This document shows positions 48,917 to 61,660 of a stretch of 64,000 nucleotides of DNA, one piece after another; the stretch's first letter is position 1, and the number at the start of each line of letters is the position of its first letter. The translations under genes and the position numbers were made by a program. The DNA is taken from assembly GCA_023052935.1 (NCBI GenBank), contig CM041292.1, positions 88,891,169-88,955,168 on the forward strand, read 5' to 3'. The notes beneath the pieces were generated by a model that did not search any database, was not told the DNA's origin, and saw only the letters and a program-made list of their open reading frames with translations. Origin of the DNA: Piezodorus guildinii. Its lineage: Eukaryota; Arthropoda; Insecta; Hemiptera; Pentatomidae.

Positions 48917-50052
48917 ATATAAAATCTTTGCTAAACTTTCTCAAGGCTCATCAACTGTTCAGTAAAATATAGGATTGCACATAAAAATAATAATAATAAA
49001 ATAAAATAATCCTGTAGGACTAAATTATTTTTTTTTAGTTTTAATATACTACAATAAACAAATAAAATAAAGGCTTTGATGACCCTAGGGTTTTATTCCT
49101 CAAAACCTTAAGGAACAACAACACTAAATAGTTCAATTGAAGCGATTCAATCGAAACTATTATTAATCTTAATTAAAAAACTCCAGAGCCTACAAAATGA
49201 TAATTAAAACCTTAAAGATGTCACGAACTAAATAATTTATTCTAGACTACAAGCGCAAAAAGACCTTTAAATTGTTAAGTAGTCGTATACCTTAAAAATA
49301 TCAAAAACTTTAGCAAAATCTCTTAGAACTTGGATAATTTGTCCCTTAAGAAAACATCTATTAAGGAAAAACAAAAATAAAATTTATGTTTTTCAAATAT
49401 TATTTATCCGTTTTTTACTTTCACTTACCTATCTATGAAATATATAGTAAGGGAGAGTATTGCAATCGTGAAAATGTCTAATTCCAGTTTTAGGGTTTCC
49501 TGATTCTAAATAACAATGGTCTTCGTGTGTGTGGTAAGCCTAGCTCGAAAACTAAAAGTTGTAGGAAACTGACATTTCATATAAAAGATAAGTATACGCC
49601 CGAGAAGTAATAGCAACGTTTTCATCAAAATCAGCGAACCGGAAGATCCACTTTATATTATGCATTTTGCACCTTTTTACGATTTTATTGAAAACGGCTA
49701 AAACGATTTTGATTAAACTCTCTATATCGATGTAAAATTTAATGGAATTTAATATAATGTAGGTTTCATTTCGATTGAAATAGTCTAACAGGGCATAAGT
49801 GCCGATTTTTTAATTGTTTTTCCTGTAAAGCACCTTTAACTTTTGTAGATTGGAAAAAATCACTCATACCGCCTTGCTACTAACATTGATAGAAAACGGG
49901 TAAATGTATGAGTTGAACAAATTCTATATCCAATTAAAGGAGAAAACAGCAGAAATATTTTTCTTAAGAAATTTTTTATTTTTAAACATGAGAACAGTAA
50001 TATGCATGTATAATATACCATTTGAAAGCTACAAAACATTTAGAAAAAAATA
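48917..50052. other. No gene recognised
   Basis: AT-rich DNA. 'tttactttcacttacct' near 49420 is the complement of a motif repeated at 53220 and 53670, suggesting repeat-family remnants. Confidence 0.35.
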
Positions 50053-53037
50053 TTATATAGCATTTCCAAGTCAATTGTAACCTTTTCCAAGTCAAATGTA
50101 ACTTTTCCATTTCAAATGTAACCTTTTCCAAGTCAAATGTAACCCTTTCCATTTCAAATGTCACCTTTTCCAAGTCAAATTTCACCTTTTCCATTTCAAA
50201 TGTTACCTTTTCCAAGTCAAATGTCACCTTTTTCTTCACTTCTAGCCTTAAATATTCCGTTTTATTTATTTATTTATTGAAAAATAATTAGTTTAATTAA
50301 CATTATGACTTTTTTAATAATTTTGGCATATAATAATTGATATTTTTTTTGGGTCTCTTAGATATTTGATATCAAGTTCTGTTTTTTACTAGCTAATATT
50401 TAAAAAAATTAATTATCGTCTATTTAGTTTTAAGATAGTTGTTGATTTTGATTTTTTAGAGAGAAGGGGTAGTTTTTTGGAATAATTAATGTGATTTCGG
50501 GTATTATAATTAAATTTTTCGAGCTGTATTTTTTATCGCTCGCGTGCATTTTAACTTGCATTAAACTTTAATGTTTTTTATTGATATAGGGATTAATTAT
50601 TTTGCTTTCGGGTGGTTATGCTTACATTTTTTGAGCTGTATCTTTTATCGGTCATGCGTATTTCAACTCATATTTACTTTTAATGTTTTTATTGATATAG
50701 GGATTAATTATTTTGCTTTCGGGTGGTTATGATAAGGTTTTTCGAGCTGTATTTTTTTCGCTCGCGCTTATTTTAACTAAAATTTACTTTTTATGTGTTT
50801 TATTGATATAGAGATTAATTAATGTGCTTTCGGGTGGTTATGATTACGTTTTTCGAGCTGTATTTTTTATCGCTCATGCGTATTTCAACTCGCATTTACT
50901 TTTAATGTTTTTATTGATATAGGGATTAATTATTTTGCTTTCGGGTGGTTATGATTACGTTTTTCGAGCTGTATTTTTTTCGCTCGCGCTTGTTTTAAAT
51001 AAAATTTACTTTTTATGTGTTTTATTGATGTAGGGATTAATTAATGTGCTTTAGGGTGGTTATGATTACGTTTTTCGAGCTGTATTTTTTATCGCTCATG
51101 CGTATTTCAACTCGCATTTACTTTTAATGTTTTTTATTGATATTGGGATTAATTATTTTGCTTTCGGGTGGTTATGATTACGTTTTTCGAGCTGTATTTT
51201 TATCGCTCTCGCTTATTTTAACTAAAATTTACTTTTTATGTTTAATATTGATATAGGTGTTGAAAATAGTGTTTTCGGGTCCTATAATTATGTTTTTTTA
51301 GTTTTATTTATTTATCGCTCCCGCGCATTTTAACTCGAATTTACTTTTAATGTTTTTCATGTATAGAGAGATAATTAATGTGCTTTTGGGTGGTTATGAT
51401 TACGTTTTTGAGCTGTATCTTTTATCGCTTATGCGTATTTCAATTCGGATTTACTTTTGATATTTTTTATTGTTATAGACGTTTGTAATTATCTTTTCGG
51501 GTCTTGTGATTACGTTTTTTAAGCTGTTTTTATTGTCGCTTGCTCTCATTTCAACTTGCATTTGCAGTGGTCTTTTTTTTGTTTTTGTTTTAGGGGATTC
51601 TCATAACGTGTTTTGAACTTTATTCTTTTATGCGCTTGGGAATTTCTACAAACCGTAGGTATTATGTTATAATATGATGCAAAAATTATTTATTGTTTTT
51701 TTGCAGGATCTGATTACATTTTTGATTTGGACGTTACATCGCGATTGCCCATTATTCTAGATCACTTTTCATTTAAGTTAAAATGTGCACTAGCTATAAA
51801 TAAATGTCATAAACTCTATTAGTATTCCCGAAAACACTATAAACGATCCCTCTATCGAATATTTATGAAATAGAAACAGTACCTTAAAATGAGTAAAAGC
51901 GATAACAAATTTGGTTCAAATAATGTTATCAGAACACCCGAAAATAGAATAAACGATTCCTCAATTAAATTATCAAATAATTGTAAGACCGAGTTAGGAA
52001 GTGGATCCTTTACAAAAGATTTAGTTGAAAAAAATTACTCAGGACGCTAGAAAAGGAACTATAACTAATCCTTTTATAAAATAATAATAATAAATAAAAA
52101 TAAAATAAAAACCTAAACGATGTATATTCCAGCAACGTTATAATGAGAACCAAAAACAAAACAATATATCCCAATATCAATAAAAAAATATCAAAAATAA
52201 AGGCGAGTTGAAATCCGCACGAGTGATAATAAAATAGCTTTTAAACATTTTCATAACCCCGCGAAAACACAAGAATAGATCTCTATAAAAATAAAAAGAT
52301 TAAAAGTAAATAGAAGTTGAAATACGCATGAGCGATAAAAAATACAGATCGAAAAACGTAATCATAACCACCCGAAAGCACATTAATTAATCCCTATATC
52401 AATAAAACACATAAAAGTAAATTTTAGTTGAAATACGCATGACCGATAAAAGATACAGCTCAAAAAACGTAAGCATAACCACCCGAAAGCAAAATAATTA
52501 ATCCCTATATCAATAAAAAACATTAAAGTTTAATGCAAGTTAAAATGCACGCGAGCGATAAAAAATACAGCTCGAAAAATTTAATTATAATACCGAAATC
52601 ACATTAATTATTCCAAAAAACTACCCCTTCTCTCTAAAAAATCAAAATCAACAACTATCTTAAAACTAAATAGACGATAATTATTTTTTTAAATATTAGC
52701 TAGTAAAAAACAGAACTTGATATCAAATATCTAAGAGACCCCAAAAAAATATCAATTATTATATGCCAAAATTATTAAAAAAGTCATAATGTTAATTAAA
52801 CTAATTGTTTTTCAATAAATAAATAAATAAAACGGAATATTTAAGGCTAGAAGTGAAGAAAAAGGTGACATTTGACTTGGAAAAGGTAACATTTGAAATG
52901 GAAAAGGTGACATTTGACTTGGAAAAGGTGACATTTGAAATGGAAAGGGTTACATTTGACTTGGAAAAGGTTACATTTGAAATGGAAAAAGTTACATTTG
53001 ACTTGGAAAAGGTTACAATTGACTTGGAAATGCTATA
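50053..53037. mobile_element. Foldback-like element of nested tandem repeats
   Basis: A 2985-bp palindrome. The outer tips (50065-50240 and 52853-53025) are 42-bp tandem repeats alternating two 21-bp halves. Read in frame, these give the 14-residue repeat KVTFDLEKVTFEME on each outward strand. Inside, the left arm is an array of about ten 111-bp units (starts 50478, 50589, 50700, 50811, 50922, 51033, 51145, 51256, 51368, 51479). The right arm has seven or eight inverted units (about 51800-52620). Foldback elements are known for long inverted repeats built of short tandem units; assignment to that class is inferred. Confidence 0.8.
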
Positions 53038-55368
53038 TTTCACACAAAACCGTAAAAGTTAATGGAGAGTGATCGAAAGCCAATAAAACTAACTGATTCT
53101 TGTAGATAATAATATAATAGATTATTTAATAAAATAAATGTTTCTATTGAAACTCAATTATATTAATTCTGAACAATTTATTCATATTTTAAAATTGTTA
53201 AATTTATTTTAACAATGGAGGTAAGTGAAAGTCGTGTGTTGCGCGCACCAGATTTTTATCAGTGCTAAAAAGATGATATGGTTAAGAGTGGTAACTGATT
53301 ATTTTTTCTAATGTACAAAATTAAAGGTACTTTAGAGAAAGGAAATGATATTAAAGCCCGTTAAATTTAACATGGAAATAACAAGTTAAATCATAAACGT
53401 TAGAGCCGTTTTTGAAAAAATCGTTAATTGAATAAAGTGGCTCTTCTAGATCGCCGATTTTGATTAAAAAGTTGATGTAACATCTCGAGCTTATAATTGT
53501 ATTAACTTTGAAATTCAAGTTTCTTGCGAATTTTCGTTTTCGTTCTGAATAGTTAGACCAAACACATCAACAAGACACACAGACCTTTTCGCGCGACTTG
53601 GTTATTTGGACTAAGGAGACTCTAAAACGTGTATTCCGTTGGAAACTTACTTTTCCTTACTGTAAATTTAATATATAAGTAAGTGAAAGTAAAAAAAAAG
53701 TTACAGCTCCCGTTTTTAAAGTTAAAAAACATAATAATCTAGTACATTTGTTACAGAAAAGATCCAAAGAGGTCCAAGTTTTCACGCCTTGTTTAGCGAA
53801 AAATAAATCAAAAAATTCCGTTTGCTATTTTTGAATAGGAAACTAAATAAAATGTAAAGATTTATACATTTACTTAATGTATTATTCCAATTACTAATAT
53901 ATACATTTTTTTTTTTATTGTTCTCTGAATAATTAAAAGATAAGCAGAAAATATTGAAAGAATTCAGATATGAAAAGTCAGTCATTTTCAAGTCAAAGAT
54001 AACAAGATCTGAAATCATGAAAATAAAAAAAAAAATAAATAAATAAGCAAAATAATTTACATCGTGGTTTTGATCCTTCTGAATATGAAATAGAGACTAA
54101 ATGCAGATTCAATGATTTTAGCCTAAATGATCAAAATGAATTAAAATGTTGAATTAAATATGAATCCTCTGTTGAATGTTTTATTAAACAGTTGACTACA
54201 ATATAAAGTTATGAGCTATAAAGATAATATTATTACCAACTTATGTTCGTGGACTGTAACAAGGGAACAAACACCGTGAAAGGACCACCCTGATAGCCCA
54301 GCTTCCCAGTCAAAATGCTTTAAGAGGTTGTTGAACCGTCCAGATAGTTTCCTATTACTATAGATTATTAAATGGACACAGAATTCAAATACGATTCCGA
54401 AACTGTGACAACCAACATTTCTGAATAAGGAAATCTATGTATTGATAAGTTATTCCAAGAATAAAATGACGTGGGAATTCCCAAGGCCTCATTTCGAGTG
54501 CAACAGAACGTCAGAAAAATGTATTTTTTAAAGAGATGTTATTTTCTTCAAAAAATCACATAATTTAAAATCGTATAACACTTCGTTTCTCAAGTAGAGT
54601 TGTTGTCGAGTAAACATTAACTGCTGATAAGTGGTACCAAAGAGTCAATTGTAATTCTTAAAAATATGTTCAAATAAATAAAATTCAACTGTAAGAGGAA
54701 GTCAATATACTTCTCTTAGAAACAAATTCATAAAATCATATTTTAAAGTCTGGTGCGGGCAACACACGAATTTCACTTACCTGCGTTGATAAAATAAATT
54801 TAAGAGCTTAAGAATAAAGTTAGAGACGAAAAAAAGGAATTATATTGAGTATAGATAGAAACATGTGTTTCGCTAAATAATCGATTATATTATCATCTGC
54901 AACAATCAATATTATCCGCTTTTCGTCGCTCTCCATTACCTTTTACAATTTTGTAAATAAGATAATATTTTGTCAAAAATCTTTATCTTTCCAACGGTGA
55001 ATTATACGTCTATAGTACTGTTGTTCTGTTAAAAAAAAAAAAAAAAAAATACATTAAAAAAAAAGAGTTCTAACTCCCATTAGTTTTCAAAGCTCAAAAA
55101 ATAAAAATAAAACTGATGCGGGTAACTCAAGACTGGCACTTACTACGAGTGGTAAAATCAATTTAAGAATTATTTAATAAATATAAAATTGAAACAAGTT
55201 AAAAGAATTAGATTCAGTTTCGTTGGAAACATATGTATTATATTAAATAATATGAATTATTATCTAAAATAATCACTTAATTTTAAGCCCTTTTCATCTT
55301 CCTGCATTACATTTTACAGCTTTGTGTATAAGATAATATTTTTTCTAAAATTTTTAGCTTTCCAACGG

Positions 55369-55417
<49 letters not shown>

Positions 55418-56689
55418 ATACATCTATATTACTATTATTATGTTCGAAAACAAAATTTGCCTAAAAATATATTTGTGCTCCTTTTTCCTTTATTTGCGTA
55501 TCAAATTCGTTAAACTTTTATATTTAGCCATTCTTTTTCAATGCTAATAATATGATATGGTTAATATTTTGGAGTCTAAAAAATTAAAGGTACTTTTGAT
55601 GAAGAAAATACCAATATTCGGCATTTAAGCCCTGTGAGAATGAAACATACATATTAAAGCCCATTAAATTGTATCCACATATAGCGAGTTTAATCGAAAT
55701 CGTTAAAGCTACTTTTGAGAAAATCGTAAGAAGGCATGGTATAAAGTGGCTCTTCTGGTTTGTCGATTTTTTTGAAAAAGGAGCTGTAATATCTCAGGTA
55801 TATATTCTCCTAAAATATTAAACGCCAGTACTTTGATTTTAGAGTATAATGAAGTAACATCACAATGATCTGGCATGCGTTAGAATCCCAAAGAACAAAG
55901 AATAATGGAATTGAAAATCAGTTTTTTTGCAGAACAGAAATATTTAAATAATACAGATTTATCAATTTTATCAAATATAAAAGTAATAGATAACATTGAT
56001 ATAAAAAAAAAGAATAAATCTTCTTCATAGTTTCGTAGTATAGATTAATCAGTACTATAATAACTTCGATGATACAATGGCATAGCTATCTCATCTTTTA
56101 TAAATAAAGCCATTTATTGCAAGGTAAAACTTCTTGATTAATAATACATGCACAAAATATACATGAAACATATGTTGACTCCTGCAGGCCTCCCCTTATT
56201 GCGAGTGATGGGCTGTCAAACTTCTCTGGAGAACAAAACCTAACCGGAAGTGATCATCTTTTATACGTATCATAATTCGTACTCTATAGGTTTATTAATA
56301 AAAATTTTTTTTTAATGTATTAAGTCATCAACAGCATCAAGAACTATTAATACCAGATTTTATATCCTGCTGAAATAGCCTTCATTATAATTAAGATGAT
56401 TGAAAAAAAAATTGTAATTTTTCATCTTGCTTACTTTGAAAAATACATAAGTCTGATGTGCAGAGGATATATTTTTTAGGATCCAGAATAACTTTTGAAC
56501 CAAATATAGGAATTTTGATCAATATATGATCATGAGAACAATGAAATGATAAGATTTTTCATTTTATCAGAGTCAACGAATTTAGTAGGGTGTACTTTAA
56601 AGTCAACATTCCGATTTTATTATAAAAAAAAACACAAATGTACCATCATCTAGGACTTTGAAAAAATAAATGTCTCACACTTAAATATG
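53038..56689. repeat. Degenerate repeat-rich region, no gene recognised
   Basis: A block at 53240-53490 recurs in the same orientation at about 55540-55800 (shared 'gatatggtta', 'attaaaggtac', 'taaagtggctcttct'). 'gtaagtgaaa' with 'cgtgtgttgc' near 53225 recurs inverted near 54740-54790. A block containing 'tttccaacggt' occurs at about 55000 and 55365. An (AT)n run is at 55370-55417. Confidence 0.6.
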
Positions 56690-57036
56690 CACACCTTAAC
56701 TTCCTTTTATTATATATTTATTTTCTTTCACAATATGTTACATCGTTTTTCAACGTTTCGGGGTTCTTTCCCCATTATCAAAACTTTTTTGAATATCACT
56801 CATTTTTCACATGTACAGCTTACTGCTATTCGTATACATCGAAGTTTATTGGCTGATAAACTTTAAACATTGATGTAGACGAATAGCAGTAAGCTATAAA
56901 TGTGAAAATGAGTGATATATTTAAAAGTGTTTTAAAAAAAAGTCTTGATAATAGGGAAAGAACCCCGAAACGTTAAAAAACGATGTAAAAAATTGTGAGA
57001 GAAAATAAATATATGATAAAAGGAAGTTAAGGTGTG
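56690..57036. mobile_element. Palindrome with second hammerhead-like core type
   Basis: Arms of roughly 150 bp begin at 56690 and end at 57036. Each holds TTGATAAT, a 4-bp GC stem with loop AAAGAA, then CGAAACGTT (minus strand 56781-56752, plus strand 56945-56974). The layout repeats that of the palindrome at 14762-15222, with a different stem sequence. It may be a Penelope-like terminal fragment or a non-autonomous derivative. Confidence 0.5.
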
Positions 57037-57349
57037 AAATATTAAATAAAACTTCCTGAAAAATTAAAAAAGAAAAGAAAAATAACGTCTTGTTCTTAAA
57101 TCAATACAATCTTTTTCTTTGCAAGTCCAGATGGAATAGGAATTCGAGCAAGATAAATAGCCAACAAATTAGTTTTTGCTCCTAGCTGAACGCTTGGATA
57201 CAATACTACCATAGAAAAATAATACAGCCATAGTGTTTGAGTGGTTTATGAACAACTATACCTTGAATTATATGGGAGAAGTTGGTTGAGGGTGCAGTCA
57301 AATAAACAGATAATTAAGCATAAACTTACTTTAATGGTGCCGACGTTTG

Positions 57350-57850
57350 GTAGTATATAGCGTTAGGTAGTATAGTAGTAGTATATAGGAAGTAGGTAGT
57401 AGTATATATGTAGTACATAGCGTTAGGTAGTATATAGGTAGTATAGTAATAGTATATAGGTATTAGTATAGTAATACCTTCACTTGTAGCTGGGTGGCTA
57501 GCGTAACAGCCTCCCATGCTAAAGGTCACGGGTTCAAACCCGCAGGTGGTCCTAGGATTTTTTAATGGGAGTAAAAAATCCTTAGTTACGCCGTCCTTCG
57601 GAAGGGACGTTAAAAGGTGGCCCCGAGCCTGTGCGATGTCAGGTACTCGTTAAAGATCCCTATGCTAATAAAACCTGGATAGGCAAAATTTAGGACTCCC
57701 ACTGTAGCATCGTCCGATTAGCCTTAGTAGCATAAAGTGACGTTAAATAAATAAACTAAAACTAAAACTTACTAAGTATAGTAATAGGTAGTAGGTAGTA
57801 GTATATATGTAGTATATAGTGTTAGGTAGTATATAGTACATATAGATTGG
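57350..57850 (+). repeat. TAG-rich minisatellite interrupted by a SINE
   Basis: Irregular units of 'aggtagtatag' and 'tagtatata' occupy about 57350-57476 and resume at 57775-57850 beyond the SINE. Confidence 0.85.
57477..57774 (+). mobile_element. tRNA-derived SINE, family 1
   Basis: The best-preserved copy. The tRNA-like head has B box GGTTCAAACCC near 57531. The body has an inverted 'ggattttttaatgggagtaaaaaatcc' segment, and the element ends 'cataaagtgacgttaaataa' with an A-rich tail. A 12-bp repeat AGTATAGTAATA (57465-57476 and 57775-57786) flanks it, but the host minisatellite could produce that by chance. Confidence 0.85.
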
Positions 57851-60144
57851 ATTGTTTATTAGTGTAACTTCTTTTCAAACCGTTTTGGGAGACCAATTGC
57901 TGTGAAGAACTCCCTAGTTTGAGGTGTGAGCTGCGTATCAGTGTAAGTTGCATAAGGAAAATTTGAAATTTCCTGATGAAGATTCGCTCAATAACAAGAC
58001 TTCATTTACATACTTGATTCTCTTTATAGTGGAACTGGAAAGGATGGTTTACTTTTTTCGACGAAAATGAACATTTCTTCTCTAATGTTTTAAATATGTG
58101 ATTTTTTCACTAATTATTATTCCTATGTTCATTTCTTTGGATTAAAGTTTTTTTAAATATTTACAAAATAGTATGTTTGGTGCTTTTCATCACTGTAAGT
58201 TTTAACATGGTTACCAAAGTAATCGAGTTTCGAAGATGATTTTTCTGATGCTTTTTTTTATTGTTATGTCTTAAAAAATGTGAATTTGTGTGGCTTATTT
58301 CTCACATTTTAAAATAAGAGGTCAAGACAAATCGATATTACTTTAAAAGATTTTCGTACATGGCACACTTAAAAAGTAATTGAAAGACAAAAAAATAATA
58401 TGGTAATATTGTCCTTGTGAATGGTAAATACAAAAAAACAATGCAAATTATTTCACAATGGTTTATGATTAACCATAACTAATAACTATATCAGGGTCTA
58501 ACTGTTAATATAGCTCTTTATAGGCAATCAACTAGTGATTCGAGGAATTCAAAGGAAAATAACCTAAAACGATCACTGCTAATTTCAAAACGCCATATCT
58601 ATACTATTTCTGAACCTCAATCAATCATTCTTTTTTTCGTTTTGTAGGAAATTTAATTCTCTGAGAAATATTAATAACATCATTTTTGGGTATTTATTAA
58701 ATAGCACCAACAGATTTTTAAATTCGTTATTCAGGTTCCACGTTTCTTGAAACGTAAGCCCTCACATTCTGAGGCGGGAGGATAATGTTTTTGGTCTATT
58801 ACAAAGATTGTTTATTGAAAATAATAAATCAATATGGCGTTTTTAATCAAAAGATAACTCCTACAGTTCTGATTACGCTTAAAATGAATACACATTCCAT
58901 TTCGATTCTTCGATGACAAGGTATCAAACTGTAAGAAGCTTTTCAGACCAGCTTTTATAACAAGCAGTCTTGCCACTTGACAACTACCCACAATTTATCC
59001 ATACAGTTACGATTTAACTCTGGAACTAAGGGTTTTCCAAAGTACAAAGCTATTTAAAAGTTCCATAATGCTTTTGAAATTATGGAAATCAATGAAATAC
59101 AAGTACAAACAAAAGAAAGCGCAATTCTTCAGACAAATCATCGATACTGGTTGAAAGAGAATTTAGAAACTTTGTTTATTTTTTTTAAATGTTATCCAGT
59201 GAACCGTTTATATATTGCGTCTCGAACAGGCCCAGCTCTACAACGCATACAATCGTTTGCATTAGCATTATTTATGAACTTATATAGATGTTGCCAACCT
59301 CTGAGGCTTAAAACTTATAACTTTTTAAATTATTAATGTTTAAAAAATACCCTAACTTTTTTTTTTAATTGTCAGAAAGTCAGTTTTAAACTTGTTTATC
59401 TACTTCTGATCCAATTTAATGAGGGAATTTCTAAAAAAAATAATAATAGTGAAAGAAATATAATTTACATGTTTGTGAAGTTTGAGTTAAAATAGGATTG
59501 ATTATTTGTACTAGTTTTGAACTTAATTTACTGATATAAAATTTTAAAATTTGTGGGTTGTTGTTTATAAAATAATAGTAAATTTTATATTTTATTTTAA
59601 TGCTCCTTTTGGATCTGGAATTCTTTACCTGTGCTGGTTGGGGATAGAAGCATGACGGGCGAAGATGAAGCTGAGGAATGGTGTTGGGTATCCTTGTGAA
59701 GGGGAACCAGTCGGGGGACCTTGAGACGTTCTGAGTCATTCAGCGTTGGCGCATGAATAGCTCCCTAGGCCCTGTGGTTATGGTGGGGAACACCAATCCA
59801 CTTCACAACCACGTGCCGCCCACTAATTGTGTATTTTGTATTGCGCAGGTTTCGGCAATTGGTACAAGTATAATTTAATTGATCAAACCCTTTCTACAAA
59901 GAGGTATGTCCACATGACATTCAGTGCGGTCAGTCTCGTAAAAAGAAGTTGAGGGTGGAAAGTTGAATATCACAATTCTTTTATATCTCCAGTTTTATTC
60001 ATTTGTTACTGTTCAAATTAATTAATACAATAATTATCAATGAAATTATTTAACTAACCACAATGTTGTAAGAATCATATCATTATAATGTAGAAGTTGA
60101 TTTCTGGATGAAAAAAAAGTAAATTATTATTGTATTTGGCATTG
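57851..60144. other. No gene recognised
   Basis: AT-rich DNA. The segment 59600-59830 is noticeably less AT-rich and may be an unrecognised repeat. The 84-codon frame at 59082-59336 and the 102-codon minus frame at 59431-59739 have no visible motif. Confidence 0.35.
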
Positions 60145-60304
60145 AAAGGTGTCCGAGAGATAGGCAGAGGCGTAAGACGTAGATGGAAAGATTAGTTGAG
60201 TATGAGCTCGTGGACTTAAGTTTGACGGTGCCTTTGGGACGAATCTGTGTAGGCAGGATTTTTGGCATCGGCATCGGACCTTCGGCTTCAGTAAGCCTAT
60301 TATT
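60145..60304 (+). mobile_element. Severely 5'-truncated LINE copy
   Basis: A 160-bp insertion with the same 3' end as the LINE at 5774-6665 ('cttcagtaagcctattatt'), starting in the GRP..RRW tail of the polymerase. An 11-bp direct repeat with one mismatch flanks it (60134-60144, 60305-60315). Confidence 0.75.
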
Positions 60305-60469
60305 ATTTGGAATTGGAAGAGCATCTTCCTGAAACAACGGGAAAGCATTATGATTTTACCACATATTAAGTTAAATTTCAAAACTTGTTGACGATTTTGT
60401 ATTTATAAGTTCATCATATTTCTTACCAATCTGCATATCTTTGTCAAGATTGTGTGCAGAATAGATGTT

Positions 60470-61660
60470 TTGAAAGTGTTTTGCTCCTTGTTGCTATGGA
60501 GATTGTTTTGTTTTTTTTTTCAATTTTCAATAATAAACCTTTGTAATCGACTAAAAATAATAAACAAAATTATTCCCTCCCTCCTCCTCACAATTTGACG
60601 GTTTACGTTTCAAGATACAACTGGTCCAATTTTATTTTTATTCTCAACAAAAATTACAGGGGCGATTTTTTTTAAACGATCAAACGATGATCCTTTCACC
60701 TAGACGTTGATATCAAATCGTAATCTTTCAAATGGCTGCCGATTAAAAGTGATTTAATTCAATAACTCAGTTATATTTGAAGATAGGGGATAAATTTAGT
60801 AGTGTTTTTTAACCAAAAAATCACTATTAATATAAAAAAAAGAAAAGAAAAAAAATTGAAATTTTACCCACAAATACGCCCATAACTCAGTTATTTTGAA
60901 GATACAGGACAAATATGTATAGAGTTTTGGAATCAGTAAAGCGCGGTAAAGAAACATAAAAAAAAGTTGCTGTATATATTTAAGTCACAAATTATAATAG
61001 ATGTAATTCCACCAAAACTCGGTCATTATTGAAGATAGAATTAAGATTTTCTTGATCAAGACACCGCCATGAACAAAGAGAAAAATAAATAAAATTGTAT
61101 ATGGTCCAGCTACATCTTATAAGAGATGTTTTTCCCAGATAACTCGGTTATTATTGATGATAGAGTAAAAATGAAAGGTGTGGAATCAGGAAATATATAT
61201 TTTAATGAAAATCAAAAGAAAATAGTAAGGAAGTCTGGTTGAATGCTTTTGGTTTGTTATTTTCAATAATAAACTTCTGTAATCGACCAAACAAATAAAA
61301 AAAAATTACCTCGTCCCCCTCAAAATTTGAGGGCTTACGTTTCAAGATGCGTAGAACCTGAATTAAGTATATTAAAAAAATCCGTTTTTCCCAGTTAATA
61401 AATAAATACTAAACACTTTTTAGCCCTAGTGCTATGTCATAGAGAATTGAATTTTCTACAAAATGAAAAATTAATCAGAACTAGCAGAGATATATCTTTT
61501 TTAAATTAGCAATATACTATTTTCCTTCGGATTATTTATTGCTTTTCATATTAGTTAATTGCCTATAAACAGTAATAGTCTAATCGATAATACAGTAATA
61601 GTCTAATATCGTTACTTGGAAATAATAAACCATTGTGTAATAATTTACAGTGTTTGTTTT
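60470..61660. repeat. Dispersed repeat, copy B (partner at 400-1180)
   Basis: Shares ordered blocks with 400-1180. Part of it is itself duplicated: the 'tttcaataataaac' to 'cttacgtttcaagat' block occurs at about 60525 and again at 61260. Confidence 0.6.

Noticed and set aside
49982..53062. Mirrored open frames with KVTFDLEKVTFEME repeats as possible repeat proteins
   Set aside because: They are a direct result of 42-bp tandem repeats at the foldback tips. No start context, promoter or continuing domain supports a gene.
57490..57550. tRNA gene at the SINE family 1 head
   Set aside because: The same head is found on several dispersed copies with a common body, so it is a SINE promoter.
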